Assembly: GCA_964036295.1 (NCBI GenBank)
Contig: OZ038465.1
Span: 21,324,331-21,388,330, forward strand
Length of the DNA: 64,000 nucleotides
Direction: 5' to 3'
Source of the DNA: Plumapathes pennacea
Taxonomy: Eukaryota; Cnidaria; Anthozoa; Antipatharia; Myriopathidae
Shown: positions 44,794-54,537 of the stretch, one piece after another
How positions within the stretch are numbered: position 1 is the stretch's first letter
Layout: every line of letters starts with the position of its first letter
Notes under the pieces: generated by a model
The model's input: only the letters and a program-made list of their open reading frames with translations
Told to the model about the DNA's origin: nothing
The model's database searches: none
Made by a program: the position numbers and the translations under genes

Positions 44794-46106
44794 TTAATCC
44801 CATGATGTGACTCTTACTTATATCATCTGCATGCGATTGATGATTGCAATAGGATGACCCTAGTTTGTTGGCTCCTATACTATTAGCGCGCTGCAAAAGA
44901 TTTATCTGTCGTTTGGCCAATTGGGGGTGTGCGTTAGGCAGCAAAGTGTTTTATTACGCGTTCGATGCGGCGCCGAACTTACCGGCAGTACCAGAAAGAT
45001 AAATTTCCTTCCAAAAGCTTAATATTTGTGATCAATTCAATCCGCTTGTTGCACCTGCTTAATGGTCTAAAAATTCAAAAAATCGCTGTTTTAGGAGGTT
45101 TAAATTTCAAAATTTTCCGGGGGGGGCATGCCCCCGGACCCCCCTAGCGGCTCGCGCCTACCGGCGCTCGGCCCCCCCTTTCTCAATTTCCTGTCAAACT
45201 CTCTCGATGTACGTTAGCAGAAACCAGAAAGATTGGGATAAGTTTATCAGCGCCGCTCTACTTGCGTTTCGAACTTCACCTTCAGAAACCACTAGGGAAA
45301 CGCCTTTCTATCTCCTGTACGGGAGGGAAGCAAGGTTACCACAAGATGTAAGCCTTCCGCAACCAACCGACCCCTCTAGCTCGATTGCCGAACATTGTAG
45401 CAGGATCGTGAAACAAATTGAAATAGGACAACGTATCGCTGGGGAGAACACACAAAGAGCGCAACAGAAAATGAAGGATCAGTATGACAAAACAGCACAA
45501 GAGGCAAATTTTTGCGTAGGACAAAGAGTATGGGTTTTCACACCTAAGACTTTCAAAGGTCTGACAAAGAAGCTTCTGCATAATTGGCACGGGCCTTATC
45601 GAATTGTCGAACAACTCAGTCCGGTACATTACCGACTTCGCACGTGTAGCAATCGCCCTGTCAATACCACCGTTCATGCAAACCGTATGAAACATTTTTA
45701 TGACCCAACTGACCGACCGATTGAGGCTCCACAACACGACGTCCTCGATGACCTCTATTTAGGTGACGAGGACATTTCCGCAGACAGTTTAGAACCAGTA
45801 ACGGACAACCAACCAGATCAGCAATTAATTCCGGCGCCGGTTGTTCCCGCTGCTGCGCACATCGCGCCAGAACCTGAATTAGATCCCGCGCTCGACAATA
45901 CCAACCGACCACAGATCGACAATGAAACGGTGTTCAACGCGGAGAAACTGTTAAACCATAGAACACGAAATGGTCAACTTGAGTATTTAGTACAATGGGC
46001 CGGATATCCGTTGTCTGAGGCCACATGGGAACCGCCGGCACACCTTTTCGACCCCCGACTTATCGCAAATTACCATCACCAAACAAACACTTCAAACGAG
46101 AACTAG

Positions 46107-47855
46107 ACAACGGACAACAGTACGAAAACCTCGACTAACCACTGACAATAGGGAGTTTAAGAAACCTAGGACGGCGACGGCAACGCGAGGAACCAAAAAA
46201 TTGTGTCCCTGTCTTTCCTATGTCTTTGTAACTTTGCCTATTCTTAGGTTGCTCAACTTATTCCGTTTTTGCCTAGGTTCTATTGATTTCATCGTTTCCT
46301 ACTAAGGAGAACGACTGCCGTTATTTTATCGAACTGTCGTCCACGTCCTGACAACGACGTAAATAAGAAGCATTTGAAGTCGCACGCGAGAGCACGGCGA
46401 CCCCGAGATCATGTCAATTTCAGATATTCACGTGCTTCTTTTGTCTTCTGTGATTAGTTTTATTGTTTCATCGACGTCGCCGTCGTCCTCTCGCGTCCTG
46501 TATCTTAAAGTCCCTACTAACCTTTTGCGAAAGACTGATTGGCCAGTTTCACAGCAAACCCTTACAACTGTTTTGATTTGAACTGCGTTTTTGTTGCTAC
46601 TCACAGTAAAAGTTTGTCAATGTCACTTGCAAATCTCATAGTGCCATCAGTATTTTTTTTGTTTCGCAACTTCGTTTGATCATTTGTTTCCCTGAGCATC
46701 ATGAATGTATTTTGTCGCTATCCCTTATATTTTTTGTAACGTTCACTAGTAAGGATACACTATTAACTTTGGCAACAAAAACGTGATAGTTACTAGTTTT
46801 AGTTTATATGGCTTGGTTCTCCCGTATCCCTGACACTAAAAACTCAGGCTTCAACGATGCCTGTCTGCACCAAACACGGTATAACTACTACCCCCGATGG
46901 AGTACATTGGCTAACGATATTGAGATGAATTGACGACATTGCGATGGTTTACCTGTTGACTTCTTCATCCGCTCAAAACGTTGGATTTAAAGAATCCCGA
47001 AACTATAAACAAGCCTCGTGAAACAGAACAGCAAAGAAAGGCGATCAATATACAACCGATGCAAGTCAGACTGGGGAAACTAACCATTCCAACGTTAACG
47101 GCATGTTTATCAACAAGCCGCTGCTTACGGAAAATACTGATACAGACCTCCTTGATGGACTACGAGAAACCACACGAAGTATAACAAGTCCAGCCAAAAA
47201 ACACAGACGTAGCTATACGTATTTTTTTCACGCCAACGCAGTCAATCTTGTTCTCTTTAGAACTGGTTCTCCATTAGAAACACAGAATACGGCCAACCAG
47301 GTACTCCCACTCACACAGCATAACTGACGATATGATTTACTACTGGCGCAACCTCCACGAAGGAAATCACCACCCAACCCTTGAACTTATGTCACGAGAC
47401 ATACCAATCACAAAGTACCTACAGATCTACGGAACCTTTAACCAGTGCCGGTTACTATCTGACTTGTAAAATTGATCACGTGTCGTACGTTAGTCACGTA
47501 CTCATTGTTATTGAAAGTTACATGTAGTGAAATTGATTGATCCAGCATGTAACAAGTGACATGCTTTAGAGATTAGACATTAAATGTTAGTGTAAGCCGC
47601 AATTTCATATAATCACCTATTTTAATATCTAAGTTTTGCATTTGCACGGCCATCGGTTATCATTATGTTTACCTTAGCTATTTCGTGATTTCTAGTACAA
47701 CATATACGTGTTAGAATCGATGCCTTAATGTCCGGTCGGACATGGCGAGTACTGCCCAGTGCTGTATTTTTCCCAGCTTTCATTTGCCATCACATTGTTT
47801 CTTTCAGAGGAATTTTTTTAGTCGCCGGAGTCGACTCTCCAAAAACGGGGGGTAA
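46107..47855 (+). other. Gypsy-2 3' internal region and polypurine tract; no gene recognised
   Basis: About 1.7 kb follows the chromodomain stop without a recognised protein; short open frames (46981-47327) do not resemble an envelope. AAAAACGGGGGGTAA (47841-47855) immediately before the 3' LTR is the polypurine tract for plus-strand priming. Confidence 0.7.
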
Positions 47856-48348
47856 TGTGAAGGGACAAATCTGGAACAATGACATGTTCAAAAAGTACAG
47901 AAATAGTACCAGAATAAATTAGGCCAAAACCTGAAAACAACTCTTTGTTGACAAATGGAAGCAATTAGTGAGTAATTAAATATCTCATTTCATTATGACA
48001 ATAGTGTGTACGAAAACCTTTAGAAATGAACAATTGCAATATACGACCCACGGCGAGTTAATTAGCTATAGAACCAGGTGACGCGATGGACCACCGGAGC
48101 GCAAAAGAACATCACCAAAGTGGCTTAGGTTAGGTAAACACAGCTGTGCATACTCAAACAAAACACTTAAGTTCCTTTGTTTAACACAACCTTTGTTGGA
48201 AAGAGTAATAAGGAATTCGACCTCGAAGATGCACCTGTGACCTTAAGGGTTAGGTTAACTTTTCTAGTATAAACACTTCGCGAACCAAGATGCGCATAGT
48301 GACCAGTTCCGGGGTCCTGAAAAGTCACCTAAACTAAGATCAGATATA

Positions 48349-51300
48349 CCCTTGCGAAATGATTTTCGAGCTATCTAGAACATTCTAGAAGTTTCTGGAA
48401 ATTTCTAGTCCCTATCCAGCTTTTTTTGGATAGCTATTCCAGTTTTTTCTAGTTCAAGAAAATTCCAGTTGTTTCTAGCTTTCAAATCTTTCAGAAGCTA
48501 GAAATTTCAAAAATTGTTTTGTAGCCCCAAAAATTCCAGTTTTTTCTAGCTTTCAAGTTCTTTCAGAAGCCATAATTTTCTAGAATTTTGTCTGCTTAAG
48601 AAAATTCAAGTTTTTTCTAGCTCATAAATTTCTTTCAGAAGCTAGAATTTCTGAAAAATAAAAATGAGGTTTTAGCTGATCCCTTACAAATCAATCTAAT
48701 TTTAATCTTATTTTATGGCTATCTTAATGGTAGCACAATTTTATCTTATTTTATTGGTACCAAGTCCTATTCTATTACTAATTAAAAATATTACAAGGAA
48801 AATAGGGCATCTATCTTATTTGTTTTAATTTCATCCAAGTAGTGTATTGCTATTTTCTCAAAGCAAGCTTAAATCATGCAAAATAGTCTATTTGAATTCT
48901 ATTTTATAGCATGATAGACTCAAGTAGTGTATTTTATTTCTATTTCTCAAAGACATGCTGAAAAAATAGCATGCAAAATAGGCTATTTAAATACAAAAGA
49001 TATTATTCTTCTAAAAATGATGATAAAATATACTGTTTTACTCCATATTTCCCCAGGCAGTTCAGGTAAAGGCCAGTTCCTTTGTAAAATATTCTTAAAT
49101 TAGGCTATCATAATCATATTTTAAGGTAAAATAACTACCACAGAATCCAGGGTATAAGCCCATCTACTTGTTAACACAAAAAACATCCCAGTTATAAGAC
49201 CTCTGTCCCCCAACTGTTTACTATATGCCATCACAGAACACTGTACAAACTTCAATAGAAAATTAATATGAAATAATAACAAAAAGTTACTCAATGGCTG
49301 GATGGAGTACATAGCTTTTTGATGATTTGTACTGAGTTTGGGACAATTGATTAAAGACTGACAGCTGTTGGCTCATTTTAAAACATTTTTCATCCCCCAT
49401 CTGTGAGAAGAATGTTATTCAGTAGAAAGGTTGCTTGGTGCTGGTTGCCATCAGTTTAGACTGTCAGACTGTCGTTTTGGTATACAGAGACCACAGGTTG
49501 CTACAGGTTATTGATCACTGTGAATTTATCAGGTCAGTGATGGTTTGGCCACATTCAAAAATTGTCTAGCAAGATGTCAGATAAAGACTGTCATTATTTT
49601 CATGATCCTGCTTTCTGGATGTGTATAATTTTGCATTTAGTTATGTTGAAGGCATAGCCCCATCTAGGCTTGACAGTGTAGAGCAGCTAAACAATCCTTG
49701 TGCAAAAGGCTAACTTTAAATCATCAGTAAAGAGGGCTAATTGAAAGTCTTTGTGGGGAGGCATGCATGTCATTTATGAATGATTGAGGAACATAAGGGG
49801 CCTAGAGGTTTTATTTTAAAAATTAATGTTTTAATGAAGATAGAAATAATATGGTCTGTTTCAAATCACATGCTAAACCTGTGATAGAAAAATGATTGAA
49901 AAACTATTTAAAGTGGACATGTGAAAACTCTGTGAAACACCATGCCTTAAATTTTTCTCAAGTAACCTGTGAAAAACCATGTGATTCAAACTGGATCAAA
50001 GAAAATATGTCCTATATAATTTGAAAACTGCAGCTGGAACAGAAGTTCAATTTCATTCTGATGATCTGCATGAACTGTTAAATTTACAAACCTTTTCTCT
50101 GGGCACAACTGAATGATACGATCATGCTGAGAAGTTGCTTCATGTACTACAAATTTATTATCAGACAAAAGACTAACAGAAAAATTGAACCAGGGTGTGT
50201 GTACATAAAGCAGATGATTGTATACTTTTCTCCCTTTGAAATCTAGTAGGCCAGTCCTAAATAGCTGCCTCACAAAGGAAAATAATTACTACTGTATTTT
50301 GATTCACACAATATTGTCTGAAATGAATCACACTGTAGCAGGATCTTGAAAAGGAAACTAACAGAATTATAGCAGACAATTCAATCTCCAGCCATAACAA
50401 GAAACCCAAAATCTCACAACCAGTTCCATGAAAGTCAAGAAAACTCATTGACAAAACTGAAATGCATATAATCACCATGCTTTAAGACCATAAAAACTTG
50501 CAGATGATATTATTACACTCTAAAATAATAAAATACTATATGGGAAAACTTAGATTGCTTTTGTGAAACAAGTACACCGGGATATGCAACAATTCATTTG
50601 AAATACACATCATTACCAGATGATCACAAGATAACAGAAGTCGTACAGGAAGTACTGCAGTTCCAGGAATATATTAGAATCAGAATAAAAAACAAACTCA
50701 CCTCCACCAGAATTCTCTGATCATGTTTTTGTGGTGTGTCCTGGTTTAGCTCCAACAATTTATAGTCTATTTTGAGTTCGTGTTCGATGGAGATTTGTTC
50801 CCAAAGTTAATTTCAACCACGAAAATGATTCGCATAACATACGGCGTATATTGTAGCAACAGCTTTTCCAAAATTGCACAGGTCCATCTCTTTTTACTGA
50901 AGATTGCTCCAACCAGGTAGCCATATTCATAATTTTAGTTAACCGCCTTTAAATTGACTTGACGTTCGCAAACTATATTTCCTCACGTGTAAAATGGCTT
51001 CTCGTTGGCACTGGGAGCGAGTCACATTAACCAATCAGAAGCGCTCTCTTTTGAGCGCCAAAATGTAAGCGCGGACGCGACGCTGTTGATTTTATCTTTT
51101 TCAAACTCAAGCGAGGAGGGTTTCTTTCATTTGTGAGAGAAATTTCTAGTCTGTGGCAATGGAAAAGCAGTTAAGGAATGAAGCTTTTCCCAAATGTTTA
51201 ACCATGGAGAACAATTCACAAATCAACTCAAAATGAAGCAACTGGGCAGAAAAACTGAAGTTTTGCGCTGAAACCTTGGCAAGCTGAGTCGACAGAAGAA

Positions 51301-51522
51301 CCGAAGATAATTAAGGTCAGTTGTGTATAAGCTTTATCCGTATAAATAGCACGGGTGTTTCAAATGCATTATGAAATCTCTAGTAAATCTTCTTTGAAGT
51401 CCACCTCTGGCCGTCAAAGTGATTCAAACTGCGACTCGCACAGTGCCGTAAATCTTTCTGTTTTTTTTTTTTTTTTTTTTTTTTCCCAAACGTACCTTTG
51501 AAAATTCGTGAATGTTTGTTAA
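48349..51522. mobile_element. Unclassified 3.17-kb insertion in the Gypsy-2 3' LTR
   Basis: The insert starts CCCTTGCGAAATGATTTTCG and ends GAATGTTTGTTAA. No terminal inverted repeat, target duplication or transposase was found. A 24-base poly-T run (51461-51484) lies about 40 bases from the right end, which could be the poly-A tail of a minus-strand retrosequence. The interior is AT-rich; the open frame 49986-50273 on the minus strand is not recognised. Confidence 0.6.
48395..48665. repeat. Degenerate tandem repeat, unit about 70 bp, three to four copies
   Basis: AAAATTCCAGTTGTTTCTAG, AAATTCCAGTTTTTTCTAGC and AAAATTCAAGTTTTTTCTAG open successive units at about 48467, 48531 and 48600. Each is followed by CTTTCAGAAGC(T/C)A and a TTTCTAGAA-type motif. 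It lies at the left end of the insert in the 3' LTR. Confidence 0.7.
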
Positions 51523-51807
51523 GTACGTGCTCGCTTGGCGTCGGTTCAACAATAGCGAGAGTTTCCATACGCCAAGGGAATGAGTAATTGTTTTCGACAT
51601 TTATGTGTGAAGTTTTAATTAAGTTGTAGCGTCCTTTGATATATATACGGGCCAACGTTTGTACATCGGGGTCTTTTCGCTGAGACTCGATCGAGAATAA
51701 ACACACGTTACTCGAGAGAGCAGTTCCAAGTCTATTTACTGACCCCAGAGGCAAGTCTTCCCCAGCAACTAAAATCTGCGGAGTCACCCTCAAAGTGCTC
51801 CGTAACA

Positions 51808-51925
51808 TCAGGATGATTTCTCCATATTTCCAGACATCCTCCCTTGAAGCTTTTCACAGCCTTTTGATTCGGTTGGCTCCCAAGCATACAGGATTTTCGT
51901 TTTTGGCCATCAAGGCAGTTGGAAC
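51808..51925 (+). pseudogene. THAP transposase B, C-terminal piece
   Basis: Directly after the Gypsy-2 LTR the plus strand reads SPYFQTSSLEAFHSLLIRLA then PKHTGFSFLAIKA. This aligns with EGYHSLVNHFAPKMYHFSF of copy A and continues the transposase interrupted at 34437. It runs antisense into the P2X7-like exon 2, where homology to the transposase ends. Confidence 0.75.
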
Positions 51926-52473
51926 TAAATCCAGGATGAGCCGTGATGCAAGGAAAGTCATGTTCTGGCCCCTGATCTTCTACCTTTCTCCGAACCTGAT
52001 CAATTTCCCTGCAACACCTACACTCCGCAGATGTCGGCATTACATCACACGAGCCACATTGACACCTACACCTGTTTGTGTAAATGAACATATGGCTCTT
52101 ATTCAAACGATTTAAAAACAACAACAACAAGAACTCGAAGCTCAAAGCCTTTTATTTTGGTCTCTTAATTTAATTGCCAACGCAAAATTTACAACAACAA
52201 TGGAGGTAAAACTAACCAGTCTGTATTTCCAACTCGCTCGATTTCGCTGTCCGAACTTTCGTCGCTCGCACGGTCGACCTCGTCTTCTTCTTGTACATTT
52301 CTTCTTATTCTGCGCGGCTCGAATGTGTAAGGCCGCAGGCCTTGGTCTTCGTCGTCCACTGGAATTCGGTCGCTGTCACTATCAAACAGATTATATTCGC
52401 CGATGCTAATTTCTGAAGCTTCCGAAACCGAACGTGAGCTGCTTCTACTGCTGCTTGCCCCACCTTCCGCCAT
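51808..52473 (-). CDS. P2X7-intracellular-domain-like zinc protein, two exons (copy B)
   Basis: Exon 1 (52473-52217) encodes an acidic serine-rich N-terminus with LRPYTFEPRR and ends at VGNTDW before a GTTAGT donor. Exon 2 starts at 52071 after ACACAAACAG and reads CRCQCGSCDVM, CRCCREIDQV and CITAHPGFSSNCLD. The W-C-x-C-G-x-C start and the CC pair match the P2X7 cytoplasmic zinc domain. After CLD the homology stops and the frame reads antisense through the transposase remnant and into the Gypsy-2 LTR (to 51732), so the C-terminus is lost. The gene is convergent to the transposase, as in copy A. Function unknown; probably carried by the transposon. Confidence 0.65.
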
Positions 52474-52663
52474 GTTGTTTTTGAAATGCCCCTTGTGATG
52501 TCACATGGTTCAATGAGCGTTTTCACCGGAAGTGAAGATTTTTCCCCAAAATTTCGCATTTTGACCGTCATAGAGGCCGAATAGGCCAAAATAAACTTCT
52601 CAGCCGTGTTCAGAATCAAGTTTTCCATTAAATGAGATAAAGTGGTGTCAATGGGTTTACATC

Positions 52664-53430
52664 TGACGTCTCGGCCCAGAAATTGAATGACAACTTAAAT
52701 TTTATTTCCAAATGGTCGGACCAGTGGCTGGTCGCGTTAAATGCCTCTAAAACGAAAGCTATGACTTTCTCCTCCAAACGCATTAAACCTGTACATCCTT
52801 CATTATATCTTGCGTTCGACACAATCGAAGAGGTTAGCAACCACGAACATCTCGGTGTTACTCTCTCAGGCGATCTGTCTTGGCGTTTACATGTTCTGAA
52901 AGTGCATCAAAAAGCCTCCAAAAAGCTAAATTTGTTAAAAGGTTTAAAGTTTAGATTGACCAGGCGTACTTTAGAAATATTGTATAAAAGTATTATTCGT
53001 TCTACCATGGAATATGCCGATGTTGTCTGGGACGGATGCTCAAATGGAGAACAAGATTTACTAGAAAGTGTGCAGTATGAGGCCGCTAGACTTGTTACTG
53101 GTGGAATAAAAGGGACATGTAGAGAGAGCTTACTTGAAGAAACGTCTTCGCAAAGGCTGGAAAATAGGCGATCTGTTCACAAGTTACTTGTTATGTACAA
53201 AATTGTTAATAAGTTAGGACCATCATATTTGCAGTCTATGTGTCCCAATTACGTTAGTGATCGCACACTATAATGTCACCGTTCAAGTGACAACCTTAGC
53301 TTGCCTCAGGCACGTACTGAGAGATTTAAAAAATCGTTTATTTACTCCACTATCCGTTTATGGAACAGTCTGTCAGACAGGGTCAGACAATGCATTTCAT
53401 TGCAAATGGTTTGAACCCAGGAGTGTGAAC
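52664..53430 (+). pseudogene. LINE reverse transcriptase C-terminal part
   Basis: 52683-53273 encodes SDQWLVALNASKTKAMTF, HLGVTLSGDLSWRLHV, RLTRRTLEILYKSIIRSTME and AARLVTGGIKG, the thumb and C-terminus of a jockey/CR1-like LINE polymerase. After an in-frame TAA near 53271 the same frame continues with SSDNLSLPQARTERFKKSF and WNSLSDRV, the usual end of such ORFs. The 5' part is missing, cut at the THAP transposon end. A Penelope-like fragment begins at 53431. Confidence 0.85.
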
Positions 53431-54255
53431 AGTAGGTTGGTTGTGATCGTCCGGGTTAGAGTAGTCTCCAGAAAGACTGTTGTTGGTGACTGACGTTTCG
53501 ACTACCTGAGCGGAAGTCATCTTCAGAGTCAAGTGAAAAGTATTCGTCAGATGGCGGTATATATGTCTCTGGTTGTAGAAGTGATTGGTCCGTTATGTCG
53601 GTCTATGGTTGGTCGAGTCGGCTTGGTTGTGTTTCGTTATTGGTCAGTTGATGTTCTTTTGTCCTGTTGATTAGTCTATTGTTCGTTCGGTTGCGTTTGA
53701 TGTCATCTATCAGTCGTTTGTAAGGTGCCGGTAGTTGTTGGCATCTGTTGAGTGGTTTCCGTTCTAAGTTTGTGTACCAGCTTTCCAGTGTAAGTCGTTG
53801 GTAGTAGTTGGTACTGTGGCTGATGCATTCAGCAGAGTCCCAGTTGATGTCGTGTTTAGTCTGTCGGTGGTGTTCAGAAATGTGATTTCTGATGTCGCCG
53901 TTTCTGGTAGCTCGTTTGTGTTCAGTAAGTCTCGTGTTCAGGTTTCTGCCAGTTTCACCGATGTAGGTGGCTTTGCAGTCAGTACAAGATATTCTGTATA
54001 CTGTTCCCTGTCTGTTGATGGGTTCGTCTTTGTCCTTTACGTTGGTCACTAAGTCGCGTAGAGTCGTGATGGGTTTGTGGGCTACCCGGATGTTGTAGGG
54101 TCGTAGAATACGTGCTATCGTCTCAGAGGTGCCTCTGATATACGGTAGTGTGGCCAAGGTCAATGGAGTTGTGTCGTTAGCGGTTTCGTTGTCGGTAGTC
54201 TCGTTGGGTGGGGTGTTCTTGTTTGACAAAGTTAGGGTCGTAGTCGTAGTAGTAT
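53431..54255 (-). mobile_element. Penelope-like element, 3' fragment (copy 2)
   Basis: The minus strand carries a GIY-YIG ORF and a 3' untranslated part, ending at 53431 at the same base as copy 1 (1-419). The RT part is absent; homology stops near 54255, where GC-rich sequence next to the virus-like element begins. The fragment sits between a LINE 3' end and that element. Confidence 0.8.
53488..53530 (-). ncRNA. Hammerhead-like ribozyme motif with intact core
   Basis: On the element's sense strand the order is GACT, CTGAAGA (matching CUGANGA), a GACT/AGTC stem with a loop, GAAAC, GTC, and AGTC pairing with the first GACT. Stem III would be only a C-G pair with no loop, so a single copy should fold poorly and cleavage may need paired copies. 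Penelope-like elements are known to carry hammerhead motifs. Activity is inferred, not shown. Confidence 0.5.
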
Positions 54256-54307
54256 GGGGTCCGAAAAATGACCCACTTTGCATACTAATGAGATGCCTTA
54301 CCCCCAC
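53603..54307 (-). CDS. GIY-YIG endonuclease part of a Penelope-like ORF
   Basis: The 234-residue frame has a linker rich in threonine (TTTTTTLTLSNKNTPP), then LPYIRGTSETIARILRPYNI, then the GIY-YIG domain: TVYRISCTDCKATYIGETGR followed by LNTRLTEHKRA. The C-terminus after the nuclease equals copy 1. In Penelope-like elements this nuclease nicks the target for reverse transcription. The first codons before about 54255 may not belong to the element. The RT domain is missing upstream, so it is a truncated ORF. Confidence 0.85.
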   Translation of the reverse strand: MGVRHLISMQSGSFFGPHTTTTTTLTLSNKNTPPNETTDNETANDTTPLTLATLPYIRGTSETIARILRPYNIRVAHKPITTLRDLVTNVKDKDEPINRQGTVYRISCTDCKATYIGETGRNLNTRLTEHKRATRNGDIRNHISEHHRQTKHDINWDSAECISHSTNYYQRLTLESWYTNLERKPLNRCQQLPAPYKRLIDDIKRNRTNNRLINRTKEHQLTNNETQPSRLDQP

Positions 54308-54537
54308 CCCCTGGGGATGGTTTTGTCACCCTAAAAATGGGAACTGAGGGGGTGGGGGTGGGGTGTAATTTTGTCACTGTAGGAGGGGGAACTGAGGGGG
54401 AGGGGAGGGTGGGGAGAGGGGTTGACCGGAAGTACAAATAAGAAAAACTAATGATGTGAAATAACGTGCTTTTAATGGCAGCAAGATGAAAATACAATTA
54501 AGAAAAACAAATGATACGAAATAAAAGTCAGGTGTCA
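54256..54537. other. G-rich direct repeats and tandem AT repeat at the element's left edge
   Basis: TTTTGTCAC...GGGAACTGAGGGGG occurs twice, at about 54311-54348 and 54368-54405, each followed by runs of four to six G that could form quadruplexes on the plus strand. Then AAGAAAAACTAATGATGTGA (54438) and AAGAAAAACAAATGATACGA (54501) form a two-copy repeat 63 bp apart. No coding is seen. It may be part of the terminal region. Confidence 0.5.

Larger units (their letters stand above)
43561..45193 (+). mobile_element. hAT transposon relic inside Gypsy-2 integrase
   Basis: The left end CAGTGGCGGATTTAGGGGGG and the inverse of the right end (CAGGAAATTGAGAAAGGGGG) are imperfect terminal inverted repeats with the CAG start of many hAT elements. 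It carries a hAT C-terminal dimerisation region (43858-44157) and a further foldback insertion (44155-44793). Most of the transposase is deleted. The integrase codons on either side (VERFNS and LSMYVSRN) show where it landed. The 8-bp duplication is not clear. Confidence 0.8.
43009..46106 (+). pseudogene. Gypsy-2 integrase with chromodomain, split by a hAT insertion
   Basis: 43009-43560 encodes the zinc part (HDELAGGHLG, then CVGCATRKH) and the core, with D in MAVDCLGPLP, D in LLSDRGKNF and E in QTDGVVERFN. The insert 43561-45193 then interrupts. The frame resumes at 45207 (MYVSRNQKDWDKF) and ends with a chromodomain: LEYLVQWAGYPLSEATWEPP at about 45980-46040. The chromodomain directs insertion to modified chromatin in chromoviruses. 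The D,D,E residues survive but the protein is split. Confidence 0.9.
34438..51807 (+). mobile_element. Gypsy-2: chromodomain Ty3/gypsy element with nested insertions
   Basis: The element starts TGTGAAGGGACAAATC (34438) and ends CTCCGTAACA (51807). Internal order is 5' LTR, primer site, gag, protease, RT, RNase H, integrase, chromodomain, polypurine tract, 3' LTR. Three further insertions interrupt it: 34647-37305 in the 5' LTR, 43561-45193 in integrase, and 48349-51522 in the 3' LTR. With these removed, the LTRs are 771 and 778 bp and the internal part is about 8.35 kb. It has inserted in the THAP transposase of copy B; no 5-bp duplication is visible (AGCAG against TCAGG). Frameshifts in gag-pol show it is dead. 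Confidence 0.9.
47856..51807 (+). repeat. 3' LTR of Gypsy-2, interrupted
   Basis: Pieces 47856-48348 and 51523-51807 match the two pieces of the 5' LTR. The join in the 5' LTR reads AGATATAGTACGTGCTCGC; here AGATATA and GTACGTGCTCGC are separated by 3.17 kb. Substitutions relative to the 5' LTR are few, plus a short extra ATATATACG-type segment near 51640. Confidence 0.9.
33420..52662 (+). mobile_element. THAP/DDE transposon copy B, split by Gypsy-2
   Basis: The 11-base ATGTAAACCCA (33420-33430) recurs inverted as TGGGTTTACAT (52652-52662), a plausible terminal inverted repeat pair. Inside the left end lies a THAP transposase that stops at 34437. Its C-terminal part resumes at 51808, and a P2X7-like gene runs convergently to 52473. 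The 17.4 kb between is Gypsy-2. The gene content (transposase plus convergent P2X7-like gene) is the same as at 5.86-7.75 kb. No target duplication is certain. Confidence 0.65.

Noticed and set aside
45336..45737. 133-residue minus-strand frame in the integrase C-terminal region
   Set aside because: It is the shadow of the plus-strand integrase and chromodomain frame.
46107..47855. Envelope gene of Gypsy-2
   Set aside because: No long open frame, signal peptide or membrane anchor pattern is visible in this interval.
49986..50273. 95-residue minus-strand frame in the 3' LTR insert
   Set aside because: No homologue or motif is recognised and there is no supporting splice or promoter context; it is left as unassigned sequence.
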